DNA of 64,000 nt, taken from Sapria himalayana. Its lineage: Eukaryota; Streptophyta; Magnoliopsida; Malpighiales; Rafflesiaceae. Made by a program: the position numbers and the translations under genes. Position 1 is the stretch's first letter. Every line of letters starts with the position of its first letter. Under the pieces are notes generated by a model. It worked only from the letters and a program-made list of their open reading frames with translations, had not been told where the DNA came from and searched no databases. This document shows positions 35,150 to 48,290 of this stretch, piece after piece. The stretch is from NCBI GenBank assembly GCA_029783825.1, contig JAREIK010003431.1, positions 2,291,174 through 2,355,173 on the forward strand, given 5' to 3'.

Positions 35150-37740
35150 TAACTTTATTAGTTAGCAAATATCTTAAAAGCTTATTAATTAGAACATCTC
35201 ATTAATAAAGTTCAATAAGTAAATGGGTTATACAAATAGTAAAACATATTTTCATTTAGATATTGATCTCATAAAATAGATATTTAGATTATCATACAAT
35301 CTTAGGTCCATGGGTTTGTTCATTTAATCTATGTAATGATGTTTAAGTTACTTGAATTATATTATACTGAATAGAGATTGAAGTTTGGGATATAATGCAA
35401 TAGCTTTTTTCCCTCATGGCATGCAATGTAGTTATCAGCATTGAGTGTATCCCAATTGTATTCCTCTTATAGTTGTCCCCTCTATACAACACCACATAAA
35501 TAATAATTCATATTTGCTAAAGTCATTCACAATCTCATACTTTTTAAGCAACTTTTTAACTTTGATTGATATGTTTATTCTATAGCCTTAAGTGTCATAG
35601 AGACCAAAGATTGATATGGTTTGTAAATACTTATACTTTCTACTTCATAAGTATGATACTTAGATAATTAATATATGCTTCTCTCAAAGTTCACTGGTTG
35701 AAACCATATGAGTAAAAGCAACGTACAAGGGCTATCACCATCTTGCTAGTCACCACACATTCACGCATGTCCTGAGGAATATCTAACCCATCTTTCTTAG
35801 TGATGGTGTGACTCACATGCTAAAAGTGAACTCCTTAAAAGAAATTTTTATATAACATGCATCCTATTTGATAACTAGGTCTTTTAAGATGTATATAATA
35901 AAATTAGAATGTAAAAGTATTTATACTTTTGACTTTGTAAGAAACATACTCATTATGATTAACATACCCAAAATTCAAGTTTCAACATATATGTTTATCT
36001 CATGTGTCATAGTCGGAAGAGTTTTTATTTCCTTCTTACCATATGCATAAATGTTCCATGTGGTTTGCATATCACCATTTACCATGGCAATCTCACACAA
36101 ACATACAAATAGTCAAAACTCGAGTTCAAGTTCCATTTAATCATAATTTATTAATATTTATAACATAAAATAAATCAATCACATTCACTCATAAATAAAA
36201 ACTAATATCATATCACATATATTCAAATTATAAGATCCTAGACCCTCACTATTTTGGTAAAAAATGTTGAATCTACCCTAGAGATGAAAAGTTTGAGAAC
36301 CATACCCTTCAACTCTAGAGATTGCATTAAGTCTCTCATCTCTTACTTATTTGTGGATCCTCTAGAAAGAGTGAAATTCACCCCTATGGTTTGGTTATTG
36401 CTATGACTTTGTTTGTTGCATGTTTGTAGATGATGAAAAATGAAAGAGATACCTCTAAATTTTTTTATCTTCCACTTTTATACTTTGATGATTTTATATT
36501 TCACCAAATAGGATGTCGTGACATTTAGAAAATAGTCACAACTTCATCTTTTATTTCTTAAGCTTGAGGTTTTAACTCTAGAAAGTAGTTGTGACTCTAG
36601 ACTATATTTTAATCTTTCTATAACAAAAATTTATGGCATTGGCAACGACCAAAAGTTGACAATAATATCTCTATAACAGAAAGTCATAGTGATATGAAGT
36701 GGTTGTGGCTTTGTGCATTTGTCTTCTTATTTTAATAAAGTGCCATGATAATAATAAATGCCCATGACTTGGGGAAAGAATTTTCATATTGGTATATGAT
36801 CTTGGCATATTGATAAAGCTATGGCATTGGCATTGGTACTTCTTAATTATTATATGTCCATGAAAATTATGATATAGTGATATAACTAAAAAGGTCTTGT
36901 ATATCATGTGGGTATGGTGCTAAAAAATGGCCATGACGCAAAATTTTTGTTTATATATCTTCAAGTATCCATGGTACTCTAGGTGACCATTGAATTGGTC
37001 TTCTCTTCTCTCATATATCATGTTGCCATCGTGCTGCAAGAATGTCAAGACACTAATAATTAACTCGAGCATAAAAGTATTGGGTTTGCCTTCCTTTGAG
37101 GGTAAGAGTTAGGGATTTGAAAAATAATCATATTCGATTAATATCTTCTATAGCTTTTAGTGTCCCAAAATTTATAGCTTTAAATAATTGTCATGAATTT
37201 GGATTGAGTAATTTTAGCTCTATAACTTTGTGTAGCTCAAAAGTCTTGATATTGTAAAAAGCTCATGACTCTGACTTGAGACTATTAAGTCATATAAAAG
37301 ATAAAATTACAATACTTAGAATGGGTCATCACTATTAGCAACAATGGTGTATTTGATTTTAATGACATAGAATTATTAATGTATTCATTTAAATTTTATG
37401 AGATAAGTATGATTATTACTTCATGATAATATTGTAGCTACTAAGAATATGTATTACAATGGAAGAAAGAGTTTTGGCCAAGAATGGATGAAAAAACTAT
37501 CAAGACTCATTATTTTATCCAATCTTTTTAACACTTCTAAAAATTCATTTATTCCACGATTATTCATCAAAATTTTCCAAACTTCATAATCATGAAATCA
37601 ATTCATAATTTCCTTAATCGCATACATATGCAGCATCATAAAGTACCAAGATACCAACAAATAATTAATAGTTTTAACACCAAACAAACAACCACACTAA
37701 AATAATTATTCATCCTTGAGCAATTTTATCCCTCTCCAAA
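35150..37740 (+). repeat. R repeat copy, plus orientation (probable 3' LTR)
   Basis: It begins with the 'cttaaaagcttatt' block shared with 29.65 kb and continues through the 'ggcatgcaatgtag', 'cttcataagtatgatactta' and 'aaagtcatagtgat' landmarks. It ends 'catccttgagcaattttatc' at 37710. It borders the minus-strand extra ORF remnant on its right, as an LTR 3' of that ORF would. Confidence 0.65.
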
Positions 37741-37749
37741 AAAAAAATA

Positions 37750-39400
37750 ATTACACATATCAAATCAGTTTTACATAATGAGTACTTCATCATAATATTA
37801 GAATAAATAAGAAAGATATAAATCAAGGCAGTGATGGGGTGACTAGTATACTTTTTTTGATATAAGCATACTTTTTAAAGTTAAAATTTGATATTGAATG
37901 CTCAAATAGTGGTAGAAAAGTTGATAATCTTTCTAATCTACCTATAGAATTATATCTTTGCTAAAATATCATAAAGAGCCTCTAATCTACACACAATCAA
38001 ATTCAATGCATATTCAAAAGATTCCATTAAAAAATACAAAGTCTTTTTGATTTATACTGCACTTTCCTATTTATTCTATCCACTAGCACTTTCGATATGT
38101 GATTCTCATTCTCATTCATTTTGACTCTTTCATCCATTACTATTTTTCAATCTACCATGATGGCCTTGAATAAGATTCCGAATTATTTGGCACTCCCCAT
38201 TAAGCTAATTTCCATACATCTCATTCCTTCCTCCAAGAGTTTGTAGATATGTTAGTCAAACTATTCTTTGTGCTACAATAAAATTCATCTCTTTTTGATG
38301 GGGATGATTTTCCCATAGTACATCATGTTTTATAATCCCTTCCACAACTCCCATGTGTATGGAATGGATCTCCCCTTCAAGAACTTTTTTGATTCACTCA
38401 ATGCTCCATTGCATATTCTACAATATATAAAATATCCATAAATAGACTACCATTTGTTGCTAAGGAATGCTCAATGCACATCATCTCTTCTTTATGCATT
38501 CTTCTCCTTATTTCTATCTCTTGTGTGTTAGCCACATTGAATGATAAGCATTCTTCCCAAATTTTGGTTAGTCATTCCCCTTCAATTATAAGTTTCTTTT
38601 TTTTTTCTATCTCCTTTTATTTTTATTTTTATGCCCAACAATATTAGGGGGGACACTTTCAAACACATTGTGTTAAACTATTCATCTATAGGGATTTTAT
38701 CTACTAAACATAACAATGTAATAAGGGAATGGTAAATTAGTTGGCTAAAAAATTCATTCTCGAGAAACCCAATAATTGATTTCTTTGAAATTTACCTCAC
38801 ATTAAAATAGAATCCAATGAAGATACCATATAGCAAAATCTCTATCTCCAAAATAATTGTAGAAACATGGAGAGTCGGCAATATAAACGAGTATATGAAT
38901 TACAACTTAGCTTTACTTATCTTAGTAAGTTCTTCCCTCATCAAATATTTATATGTTCTATTCGATAGTATCTTCCATGTACCCTTTCCATTCATCAATA
39001 ATTGAGCAATAATTATAAAATTTAGTTGCCCCTAGAGAGATTTAAAATCTATGCTATCATTAGAACATAGAAATCCAAATAGTTTGTTAATGAGTCCCTC
39101 AATCAAAGAAAACAAAAACCCCTCTCATATAGCATATGTTTTCCTACTTTTCCTCTAAATTTGCATGAAACTCATTCACAACTAAGACATTACCATGTTC
39201 TCTATAGGTACAAAATAATATCTAATTTTTCTTTCTGATAATATCTCAAAAAAAAAATTTAATTCATTGAATCCACTCTTTACAATAAATTCCTTTTTAA
39301 CAACACATAATTTATCAATCTCTACCAAATGTTTATAACAAAAGTAGTCATGGGCACTACTTTTGGGTGGTATTACTATGACAATCACTTTTCTTTCTCA
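37750..39400 (-). pseudogene. Retroelement extra ORF remnant, minus strand
   Basis: Reading down from 39388, the frame begins 'MIVIVIPPKSSAHD'. It later gives 'GTWKILSNRTYKYLM', 'LPTHLHVSTIILEIEILLY'-like residues and 'GFYFNVR'. These match the equivalent stretch of 49.6-51.1 kb and the plus-strand fragment at 8.59 kb. Further down, a helical, charged C-terminal region precedes the R copy. Several stops are present. The plus-strand frame at 38817-39005 is its shadow. The domain is one I associate with plant transposon proteins of unknown role. Confidence 0.55.
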
Positions 39401-40169
39401 TTGTGGCTGATATCCATGACACTTATTTTCTATGATATTTTTCCTTTCATTGTTGATTCACCAAACTAAGAGTTTAGGGTTGATTATCATGGTATTGCTA
39501 GAAATTTAGAGATTTTTTTGTGGAGGAGATTCAGGAATTAGATATTTATAGTCACAACCTAATAATTAAAAGTCACAACTTTATGGGTTTGTATTCTTTT
39601 GTAAATGAAAGAAACGATATTATGGCAAGTTGTACCTTCAAAGTCATGGAAATAATATAAAAGCTATGGCTTTTCCATATAGCTTTTATAATGTGTTTAA
39701 TTCAATAATGCAAACATCCTCGCTCTAAAAAACTAATGTGTCCTTATCACATATCTTATATGATACTTTTTTCTTTTGTAATAATAAATTCGTAGCTATA
39801 AAAAACTACCATGACTTTCTCATGTAGCTTTTGATAGGCTATTTCTTTTGGTATCTCCAAATTCATGGTTCTAAAAACTATAATGGCTTTGAGAAAAAAT
39901 ACAGAATAGTAGCTGGTTTAGGTTTGGTGTTCTTTTGTGTGTTGGAGGATTTAATAATAAATATATATATGTAACATTTATTCTCACAATAATCACACTT
40001 CATCACTCAAGCAACAAAAAAGATTCTTGGGTTGACTCATAGAAATGTTATGTTTAACATCCATTGATAGATTTAAAAATTCTCTTTATAAGACATTATC
40101 ATAGTATATGTTTGCTTCTCAGTAAGCTATTTTACTTATTTTTTTATTGTGCATTTGGTATCAGTGGTA
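39401..40169. other. Unassigned AT-rich stretch with R-like words
   Basis: It has scattered 'agtcacaac' and 'aaagtcatgg' words like those in R but not in the usual order. No gene is recognised. It may be leader or a rearranged R piece between the extra ORF remnant and the coiled-coil repeats. Confidence 0.35.
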
Positions 40170-40780
40170 GATGTTGGATAAGTAATTATCTTTATATCCT
40201 CATCCTCTAAAATAATGTGGATGAGGTTTATCTTATTTATTTTATTCCTTACTTTCACATAGCCAAGAATCTTGCCTTTTTTATCCTCTTACTCTCACTC
40301 CTCCATAACTTTCTCCATTTCGGCCAATAAAACATTATGGTTACCCCTATCTTCTTCTTCTTATAAAATGAGGTCATATCTTTAATTTCATCTTCAAGTT
40401 TTCTACCATAAGTATTTTTGTATTAGCTGTGGTGATGTCATTACTCACTTTATCCTTTTCTCCTTGAATAATTGAAGCTATATCTTTGATTGTCTCTTCA
40501 AGATTTTCTATCACATTTCACTTTGTATTACTCATACATTTTTCATCACTTGCTTCAGCTTTTTCTTAATGAAAAAATTGAAGTTATATCTTCTATTTTC
40601 TCTTCATGCTTTTCTACTCTAATATCTTTAAATTAGCTATGATAATTTCATCACCAGCTTGATTCTTTTCTTCTTGAATAATTGAGGTAGTATATTTAAT
40701 TTTTTTTCTAGATTTTCAAGCACAACCATTTCTACATTAGCCATAGGAATTTTGATGTAGCACCTTCTTCAAATGTCAGA
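40170..40780 (-). pseudogene. Degenerate coiled-coil coding repeats, minus strand
   Basis: On the minus strand about four units of roughly 105 bp (35 codons) recur, with anchors near 40350, 40460, 40570 and 40670. Each gives residues like 'ENLEETIKDIASIIQGEKDK' followed by 'ANTKIL', a charged heptad-like pattern. Frames shift between units. It is probably part of a retroelement gag or extra ORF, since it lies between such remnants and R sequence, but I cannot assign a family. Confidence 0.45.
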
Positions 40781-40859
40781 ATGACTTCAGAAGGTAGAAT
40801 GGATGCTCAAGGTCATAATTAATTTCTTAATACTGTGAATTTACAGTTATATGGCTCGG

Positions 40860-42600
40860 TTGTCTCATGATAGATCCACGGGTTTATTATAATGCCATAA
40901 CTTTTGAGTGATAGAAAATAAAGAGTCACAAGTTTTCAGACCAAATCCATGATTATTATTCAAAGCCAAAATATTTTGGTCATCAAATATTATAGAGGAT
41001 ACTACTCGAGTACAACTATTTATAAGGTCATGACTCTTGTCCTCAAAAGAATGCATTATAGTGGTTTGTATGCACAAGCTAAGTACAAGTACCATGGCCA
41101 CTTCATAGTATTGTGGCCATATACTAATCAAGTAAAAGGAATGCTTGATGATGTGGCCTACACACAATTTCATGGCCATAAAATAATGTTGGAAGCAACC
41201 GCACCCTTTATGACAAGTTCACAATGTTGTGACCATCTATAGACTACAAATGATGAAGACCTAAATCCTTAACTATTTCATAGTTTTGTTACTTTGTGTT
41301 AGAGAGAGATTAGGCCAAAGTCATAGATATTATCAACACCATGATAGTATGTTATAGAAAGATCAAGATATCAAATAGAGTCATGGCTATGTTCTAGAGT
41401 TATGACCTAAAGTTGAATATATGAAAGACAAAATTTTGATTTCAATTGAAAAGTCATGACTTCTTACTTAGAGCAATGCTACGCTACCTGAGTATTAAAA
41501 AAAATTATAGGATTATCATAAAATCTATCTATTCTTCTACTCCCTCATAATACAAGCAAAAGTCATGACAACTATAAACTCTAGTGGGGAATTTCACACT
41601 ACTTAAGGGCTTCAAAAGCAATCAGGGGATGCATGACCAATACAAATCCCTAGAGTTATAAAGTGGGGCCCTCAATCCATCCTCCTCTAGAAATAAATCT
41701 AGGAATTTTTATTGGTTTGCATGGTTTAGGGTTTGTGTTACTTGGATTATGTGATGTTAAGGTTTATGATGATTGATACATTATTGCTTTACTTATATTC
41801 TATTTTTATAGACGTTGATGGATTGTGATTAAATAAAATTTAAATTAGGGTTTCGACTAATTGTGGTTTGTGCAAGGTTGTCATGGTGGATGATGATAGA
41901 TAAACTATGAGAGTGACTAATACATAAAAAAAGAAGATGATGATAGTCATTCTCATTGTGATGCATGAGAAGAACCAATACATTGAAACCCAAAGTTTAA
42001 GTATGTTAATTGTCATGAGTATGTTTCTTTCAAAGCTAAAAGTATTAATGCTTTTACATGTCAATCTATTATACATATCTTAGAGAGAATGATTCTCCAT
42101 GTTGATGGATGTTAAACATAACATTGTTTCTAGGATTAACCTTTAGTGTGTGTGTCACATCATCACCAAGGAGGATATTGGTAGGTAATTTTTGAGATAT
42201 GTATGAGTGTGTAACTCACAAGGAAGTGATAGCCCTTATGAGTTCATTTCATTCATATGGTTCTTATCGGTGAAACTTGAAAAAAATTTACATTAATTGT
42301 GTATGTATGGTACTTACGATACCAAAAGTACAAGTATTTACGAAGCCAAAAGTACAAATGCAAACAAAACATGTAAATCGTTAGTATTGAGATAATAGAG
42401 TCTAATGAATAAAAGTGTATGTATGAAGCAACCATCAAGGATAGTTGATGAAGTTGCTAAAAAAGTATGAGATTGTGAATGACTCTCATACAAGGATGAA
42501 GTATTATATTAGTTGTGATATACCAAAGGGAAAAATATGAATAGACCATCACTAGGAAGGCTTTAATAGTGGCAACCACCTTTTATGCCAATAGGGGAAA
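40860..42600 (-). repeat. R repeat copy, minus orientation
   Basis: The minus strand shows R in order from 42.6 to 40.86 kb: the 'cataagtat' block, a 'tctatcatcatccaccatga' block near 41900, then the 'tggtcatgac' word array at 40.9-41.5 kb. Short open frames at 40865-41242 on both strands are in the array and not conserved. Confidence 0.55.
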
Positions 42601-45261
42601 GGGTCATTTATACAATACATCAACCTTTATTCTATGTATCAGTAATATTTCTTTATCAATTTTATCATGGTTACCTCGATCTCTTCAATCAATGCTACTA
42701 AAATGATGATTGATTTTGTCTTCTCTTTCCTTAAGAAAGCATAACAAATGTGACTAAGGAAAATCTTTATGATTAGCCAATCTAGAGTTGTCTATGTTTC
42801 AAGTCATTCTTCTTCTATGGTTGTAACTTTTAAAAAAGTCACGACATCATCAATTATATTATTGTGACTTTATTACTCTACCTAATTAAATTGATTAAGA
42901 GACATCCCAAATGCTCATAGGAATCTTACAAGTAGTATAATAAACTTTCAACCTGATATTGAGCTCATAGAGATCGTATTGGAAATTTGGTTATTCAACA
43001 ATGATATAACTCTTTTTTAGTGAAATGGATACTTAGATTATTAAACAATCTTGTGTCCAAGTTTCATTCATTTAATCTATGTGATAGTATTAAATCACTC
43101 GATATATATTATGATGGATACAAAACAAAGGTCGGAGTGTTGTACAATGATCTCTTACCCTAATGGCATATAAGGTGGGTTTCACCATTGAGCTCTTCTT
43201 GATGGTGGTCCCCTCATAGGTTTGCCTTCGGTGCATTACCATAGAGTCAATAATTCATCTATGCATTAGAGTAATTCAAGATTCCTTACTTTTTAGGCAA
43301 CTTCATCAATTATCTTTGATAGTTTTTTCTTATGTACACTTTTATTATCTAGCCTTTGTTATCATAAAGACTAATGATTGATATAGTATATAAGTATTTG
43401 TATTTTTGGCTTCATAAGTATCATACCCATACAATTAATATATACTTCCTTTGAGTTTTACCTATAGGAATGTATAATTGTAGCTCATAAGGGTAGTCAC
43501 CATCTTGTAAGTCACAATATACTCATGTATATCCTAAAGATTGTCTATCACCATCCTCCTCAGTAATGATATGGCTCTAACACTAAAGGTGAACCCATTG
43601 GAAGAATATTTTATATAAAAACTATCCTAATCGAGAACTAGACCCTTTAAGATGTGTATAATAGATTGACATGTAAAAGTATTTGTATTTTGACTTTATA
43701 AGTGTAATACTTGTAATGATTAACATACCCAATTTTTGGGATTCAACATATAGGTTTATCTCATACATTTTAATCAGAAGGGTTCTCATTTCCTTCCTAT
43801 CATATGTATAAGTGAGTCTCATGGTTTATCTATCATTATCTACCACAACAATCTCACACAAACATACCAATAGTTGAAAGCCTATTTCGACTTATATTTA
43901 GTCATCATCTATGAATATCCATAAATTAGAATAAATCAAACCATTAATATATTCATAATCAAAATCAATTACATCACATAATTTAGGGTACACAAACCCT
44001 ATACCAAAAAAATTTAGTACAAATTCCCAAATCTATCCTTAGAGGAGAGGGGCTTGAAAGCCATGCCCCCAAGATCTAGAGATTTGCATAAGTTGTGCAT
44101 CCCTTGTTTTCTTATACAACCCAAAATGAGTGCAAAATTTCTTCATAGGATTTATAGTTTCCATGTATTTTGTTTGTTATGTGAGGAAGATGAAGAAGAA
44201 AAGAGAGACTTTCTGAAAATTCTCTTTATTCTACTTTAAACTCAGGTAGTCTTATATTACTCTAAGTAGAAAGTCATAACTTTTAGAAAAAAGATAATTT
44301 CAACTTTCATCTTTTTAGCTCGAGGTCATGACTCTAGAAAATGGTCGTGATATTATTTAACATCTTGATATTTCTTTAATACAACATTGTGGCACTATAA
44401 TGACTACAACTTAGGTCTAATCTTTCTATAACACATAGTCATAACATTTTCAAGATGGCTGCAGCTTCATGCCTTCATCAAATTATATTCAATAGAGGGT
44501 TGTGGCACTCTAAAGTGGTCATAGAGTATGACTTCTCATATTATTATATAGTCATAGTGTTGTGAGTGGATATTATGCTAGTTTTTTTTCTCTCATATAA
44601 CATAGTGTTATGGTGTTTTCATGATAAACTTGTCAAGTGGGTCAAGTGGCTAGGCATTTCATAAGGCACGACCCAAATTAGTCATGTCAAGCCTAACATG
44701 ACATGGTCTAGAACAATGCATGGACTTGGATTGTGTCGACCTAAGTCATAGCTCATGACATGCTAGGCTGAAGCTAGCTCTTTCTCATGTTGGGCTAGTC
44801 ATTACTTGAGTGCCAAGCTTTTTTGCATGGTTCACAAGCACGATGATCCATGATCAGACACAGGTGGGTCATGAGTCATGGGTCATGGCATCTTAGGTAA
44901 TCACTTGACAAGGTGGGATTTAAAAAAAAAATCAGCCACATAAATTTGTTTTGACTTACATGGTATGGCCTTTCTATTTGGGCTATGGGCTTTGTCTTAC
45001 CATTACATTTTCATGTAATGGGTGCCGACACAGAAAGCAATAAGCATGGCTTATCGCTTTTATTGTCTTTAAAAAAACTTTTGTTTAACTTTGTAGCTAT
45101 CGGATGTGTTTCCAATGGCTACATGTAAGAAATATGATAACTATTAGATTTTCAGGCATATATATGTATAAAAATTTTAAAATATAAAAAATATATTTTT
45201 TTTTAATATAAAAATTTTCTATAATTTGAGAATAGAAATTTCATAAATTTCATTTTTTAAT

Positions 45262-45336
45262 TTCTTTGATTCTCTCATCTTTCTCCTCTCTCTCCTCTCT
45301 CCCTCTCTCTCCTCTCTCCCTCTCTCTCTCTCTCTT
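45262..45336. repeat. CT microsatellite
   Basis: A (ct)n/(ctc)n-rich tract lies in the 5' untranslated part of the hAT element, upstream of the transposase remnant. Confidence 0.9.
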
Positions 45337-45379
45337 GTCTACTCATTTTGTGCTTCCACTCCTGTTATTTGTTTTACTA

Positions 45380-48290
45380 TTATTATATTTATGGATTATG
45401 CATGTACGATGGAAGTACAACTAAAAATTTTAGTAGAGGTGGTGCAAAGTAAATTTGACTACAACAAAATAGTCAAAGTTATGATACATATTTTTTTATT
45501 AGTTTGTAAATTTTTTATTAGATTTTTTTATTAGAAAAATTTAAAAAAATAACAAATAATGAATTTAACCATAATGAATTTGACATGGATATAGAGAATA
45601 ATGATAACCCTACCAAAAGTCTAACACCAAAATTAGGTTCTCTTCAATAGTCTCAACCCAAACCCATTCGCTATCTAACCATAAAAAACTAGGTAAACTT
45701 TATTAGTATGAATTCACTTTAAAAAAATAAAGAATAAAAAAGTTATTGATATGAAGATTTATTGGCATAATATATATATTATTATAAGATATATACATGT
45801 ATGAATGCATATAATATTTGTCACCTTAAATAGTATGCTGATCAATGAACCTAATAATATAGTACATTAAATCCAAAGAAAACCTAACTAAGTGGTAGAG
45901 TCTTTCAAGGTGGATATAGTTCAGCTTTGTTGACCCCCTTCATATACTATAATAATTATGGGAGGCAAATTATGACCAAACAAATAATGATTCTATCTTC
46001 TCCGATTAGATTTTTGGAGGATCCTAGGATGGTTCCTATTATACAAACCAACTTTCAATCTACTTATCATAAGATTCTTAAGTTCACTAGTAGGAATGAC
46101 ATAATAAATTTTATAAGTTTGAAAAATAATTAATAATTTATTATGTTTAGAAAATACCATAGAGTTATGTTTGTGATGTCTGATATCTAGACTAGTCACA
46201 ATGATGCATCATTCGCTTACCTCACTGCCCACTAAGTAGATTCAAAATAGAAACTTAAAAAAATTTTAGGATTTCCTGAGATCCTTCATCATCATGATGA
46301 CCCTGCCATTTGGTGTATGACAAGGATCTTTATTGAATATGATATTCAAAACAAAATATTTAGTATTACTTTCAATAATACTTCTAATAATTGAGTAATT
46401 ATTTATATATTTGTTAGAACTATTAAAGATAAGCTATTAGGTAAGAGTTTTCATATTAGGTATATGTGTCACATATTAAGCCTAATAGTATAGGCAAAAA
46501 TGAATGTTGTTTCCCCTACATTAGAAAAAAAAAGAAATTAAATAAAATATGTTAAGATACTAGGTAGACAATAAAAGTTTTGTAGTTTCTATTTGTTAAT
46601 GACCTACAAAATAAAAAGTTCCATTGTATGTGAGACAAAGTTAGAATTACATCTACAAAATGTTTAAGTCATGTGTTGGCTATCAGTACATGATATCTGA
46701 CTATATCAATAAAAAAAGTTATGAACTTATTATTGATGATTTTGATTGTGATATAAAAATTTCTTTTATGACATTCTAAAAGATTTTGTATGACATGATA
46801 AACATGTAATATTCTGTACATACTTTCACCACATGCATTGCACTTAAGTGCATATGAAACTTTAGTAGCATGTTTAGCACGTATTGAGGCCACCCTATAT
46901 TTAGTGTCATAATTATTGAGATGGATACAAAGTTAAAAAAATATTGTTCCTCTATTTCATCTCTTTATTGCTTAGATGCTTGTATAGATCCTAGGGTTAA
47001 GGTGGAAGGGGTAGAAAAATATTTTGACATACATATCCACATGCATGAACCAGGAAAATAACCTAAAAGTTTAATTCATAAAAAATTATCTAACTTATTT
47101 ACATATTATGACATTAGGTATGATAGTTGTAGTTAGGCTTTGAGAATGAATATGGACATAGAGGTGTCAAACGGGCCGGGCCGGCCCGGCCCGGCACGAG
47201 GCACGGCACGGTTCGGCCGTGCCTGGGCCGGCCCGGCACGATAAAAAAACGTGCCCGGGCCCGTGCCGGGCCCGTCCGCACGAACCACGTGCCGGGCCGT
47301 GCCCGGCACGAGCCGTGCCGTGCCTGGCCAGGCACGACTCGTGCCTTGGCACGGCACGACTCGTGCCTGGCCAGGCACGACTCGTGCCTGGCCAGGCACG
47401 ACTCGTCGGCCCGCGTGCCTGAGTCGCGACTCGTGAGTCGCGACTCACGAGTCGCGAGTCGCGAGTCACGAGTCGCGACTCACGGTCACGACTCACTGAG
47501 TCGTGACTCGTGACCCAACCGGGCCCCGCCCCCGGTAAAAAGACCGCGGGTCGGGTCCAAACAGACCCGACCCGCCCCGCCCCGCCTGCCCTGCCTTGCC
47601 GTGCGCCCGTGCCCGAGCGGGCCGGCACGGCACGGCACGGCCTTGCCGTGCCCACGGGCCGTGCCGTGTCCGAAGTTGAAAAACCGTGCCGTGCCGGGCA
47701 CGGCTCGGTACAGTGACCGTGCCGTGCCCGGCACGGCACGGCAGCACGGCTGGGCAAGTGAAAAACGGGCCGTGCCGTGCCGGGCCGGCCCGTTTGACAC
47801 CTCTATATGGACACAATATTTGGAAATGATGAATTCTCTATTTAGTTAGCCAGGGGAAAACAACAAGGTGATTCATTGAATAGGATCGAGCTATCTTGAT
47901 GCTTAGATATTGATTAATATTCTAACCTATCAAATGATGGTAATAAGAATATAGATATTTTTATGTGGTAGTTCATCATATGAATCTACTTATTCAGTGT
48001 TATCTTAGATGATACATGATCTATTAACCCCTCCAGTATCTTATATAACATAAGAATCTACTTTTTCTATAGTAGCCAATATTAATTTAGATTGGAGATT
48101 AAGACTGCGACTTAATGTCATAGATGTACTTGCATGCATGAAGGATTAGAAAAATTCAAGGTTGGACATTCAGTATATGGAGCAAGGGTTTTTGGCAGAT
48201 GATGATTCATGGGACATGGAGGACATTGAGGTCACCTTTAGCGATACCATTAGACACTCACATGAATATGATGATTTGCATCTACATCTA
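45380..48290 (+). pseudogene. hAT transposase remnant
   Basis: The frame at 45927-46133 gives 'MILSSPIRFLEDPRMVPII' and 'SRNDIINFI', the region after the BED finger. Next come 'DIxTSHNDASFAYLTAH' near 46185, where the catalytic first Asp region ('DAWTS') is expected, then 'FSITFNNTSNN' near 46360 and 'HIRYMCHILSLIV' near 46460, matching 'SITVDNASANN' and 'RCCAHILNLIV' of hAT transposases. After the inserted 647-bp element, 'DCDLMSxMYLHA' and 'GFLADDD'-like pieces at 48.1-48.3 kb match the C-terminal dimerisation segment. Stops are frequent, so it cannot encode an active enzyme. Confidence 0.8.
47159..47805. mobile_element. Non-autonomous hAT element, GC-rich, 647 bp
   Basis: Perfect ends 'tagaggtgtcaaacggg' and 'cccgtttgacacctcta' with a perfect 8-bp TSD 'tatggaca' at 47151-47158 and 47806-47813. 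The interior has 'gtgccggg', 'cctggccaggcacgactcgt' repeats at 47.3-47.4 kb and a 'gagtcgcgactc' palindrome cluster at 47.42-47.51 kb. The right half is nearly identical to that of 20668-21191. Both strands show open frames of up to 196 codons, but these are by-products of the low-stop GC-rich sequence. It interrupts the hAT transposase remnant, so it is younger. Confidence 0.96.

Noticed and set aside
47167..47849. Long overlapping open frames on both strands in the GC-rich block, up to 196 codons
   Set aside because: They lie fully inside a hAT element with TSD, occur in nearly all frames, are made of Arg/Pro/Ala/Gly low-complexity residues and have no protein family resemblance. GC-rich sequence simply lacks stop codons.
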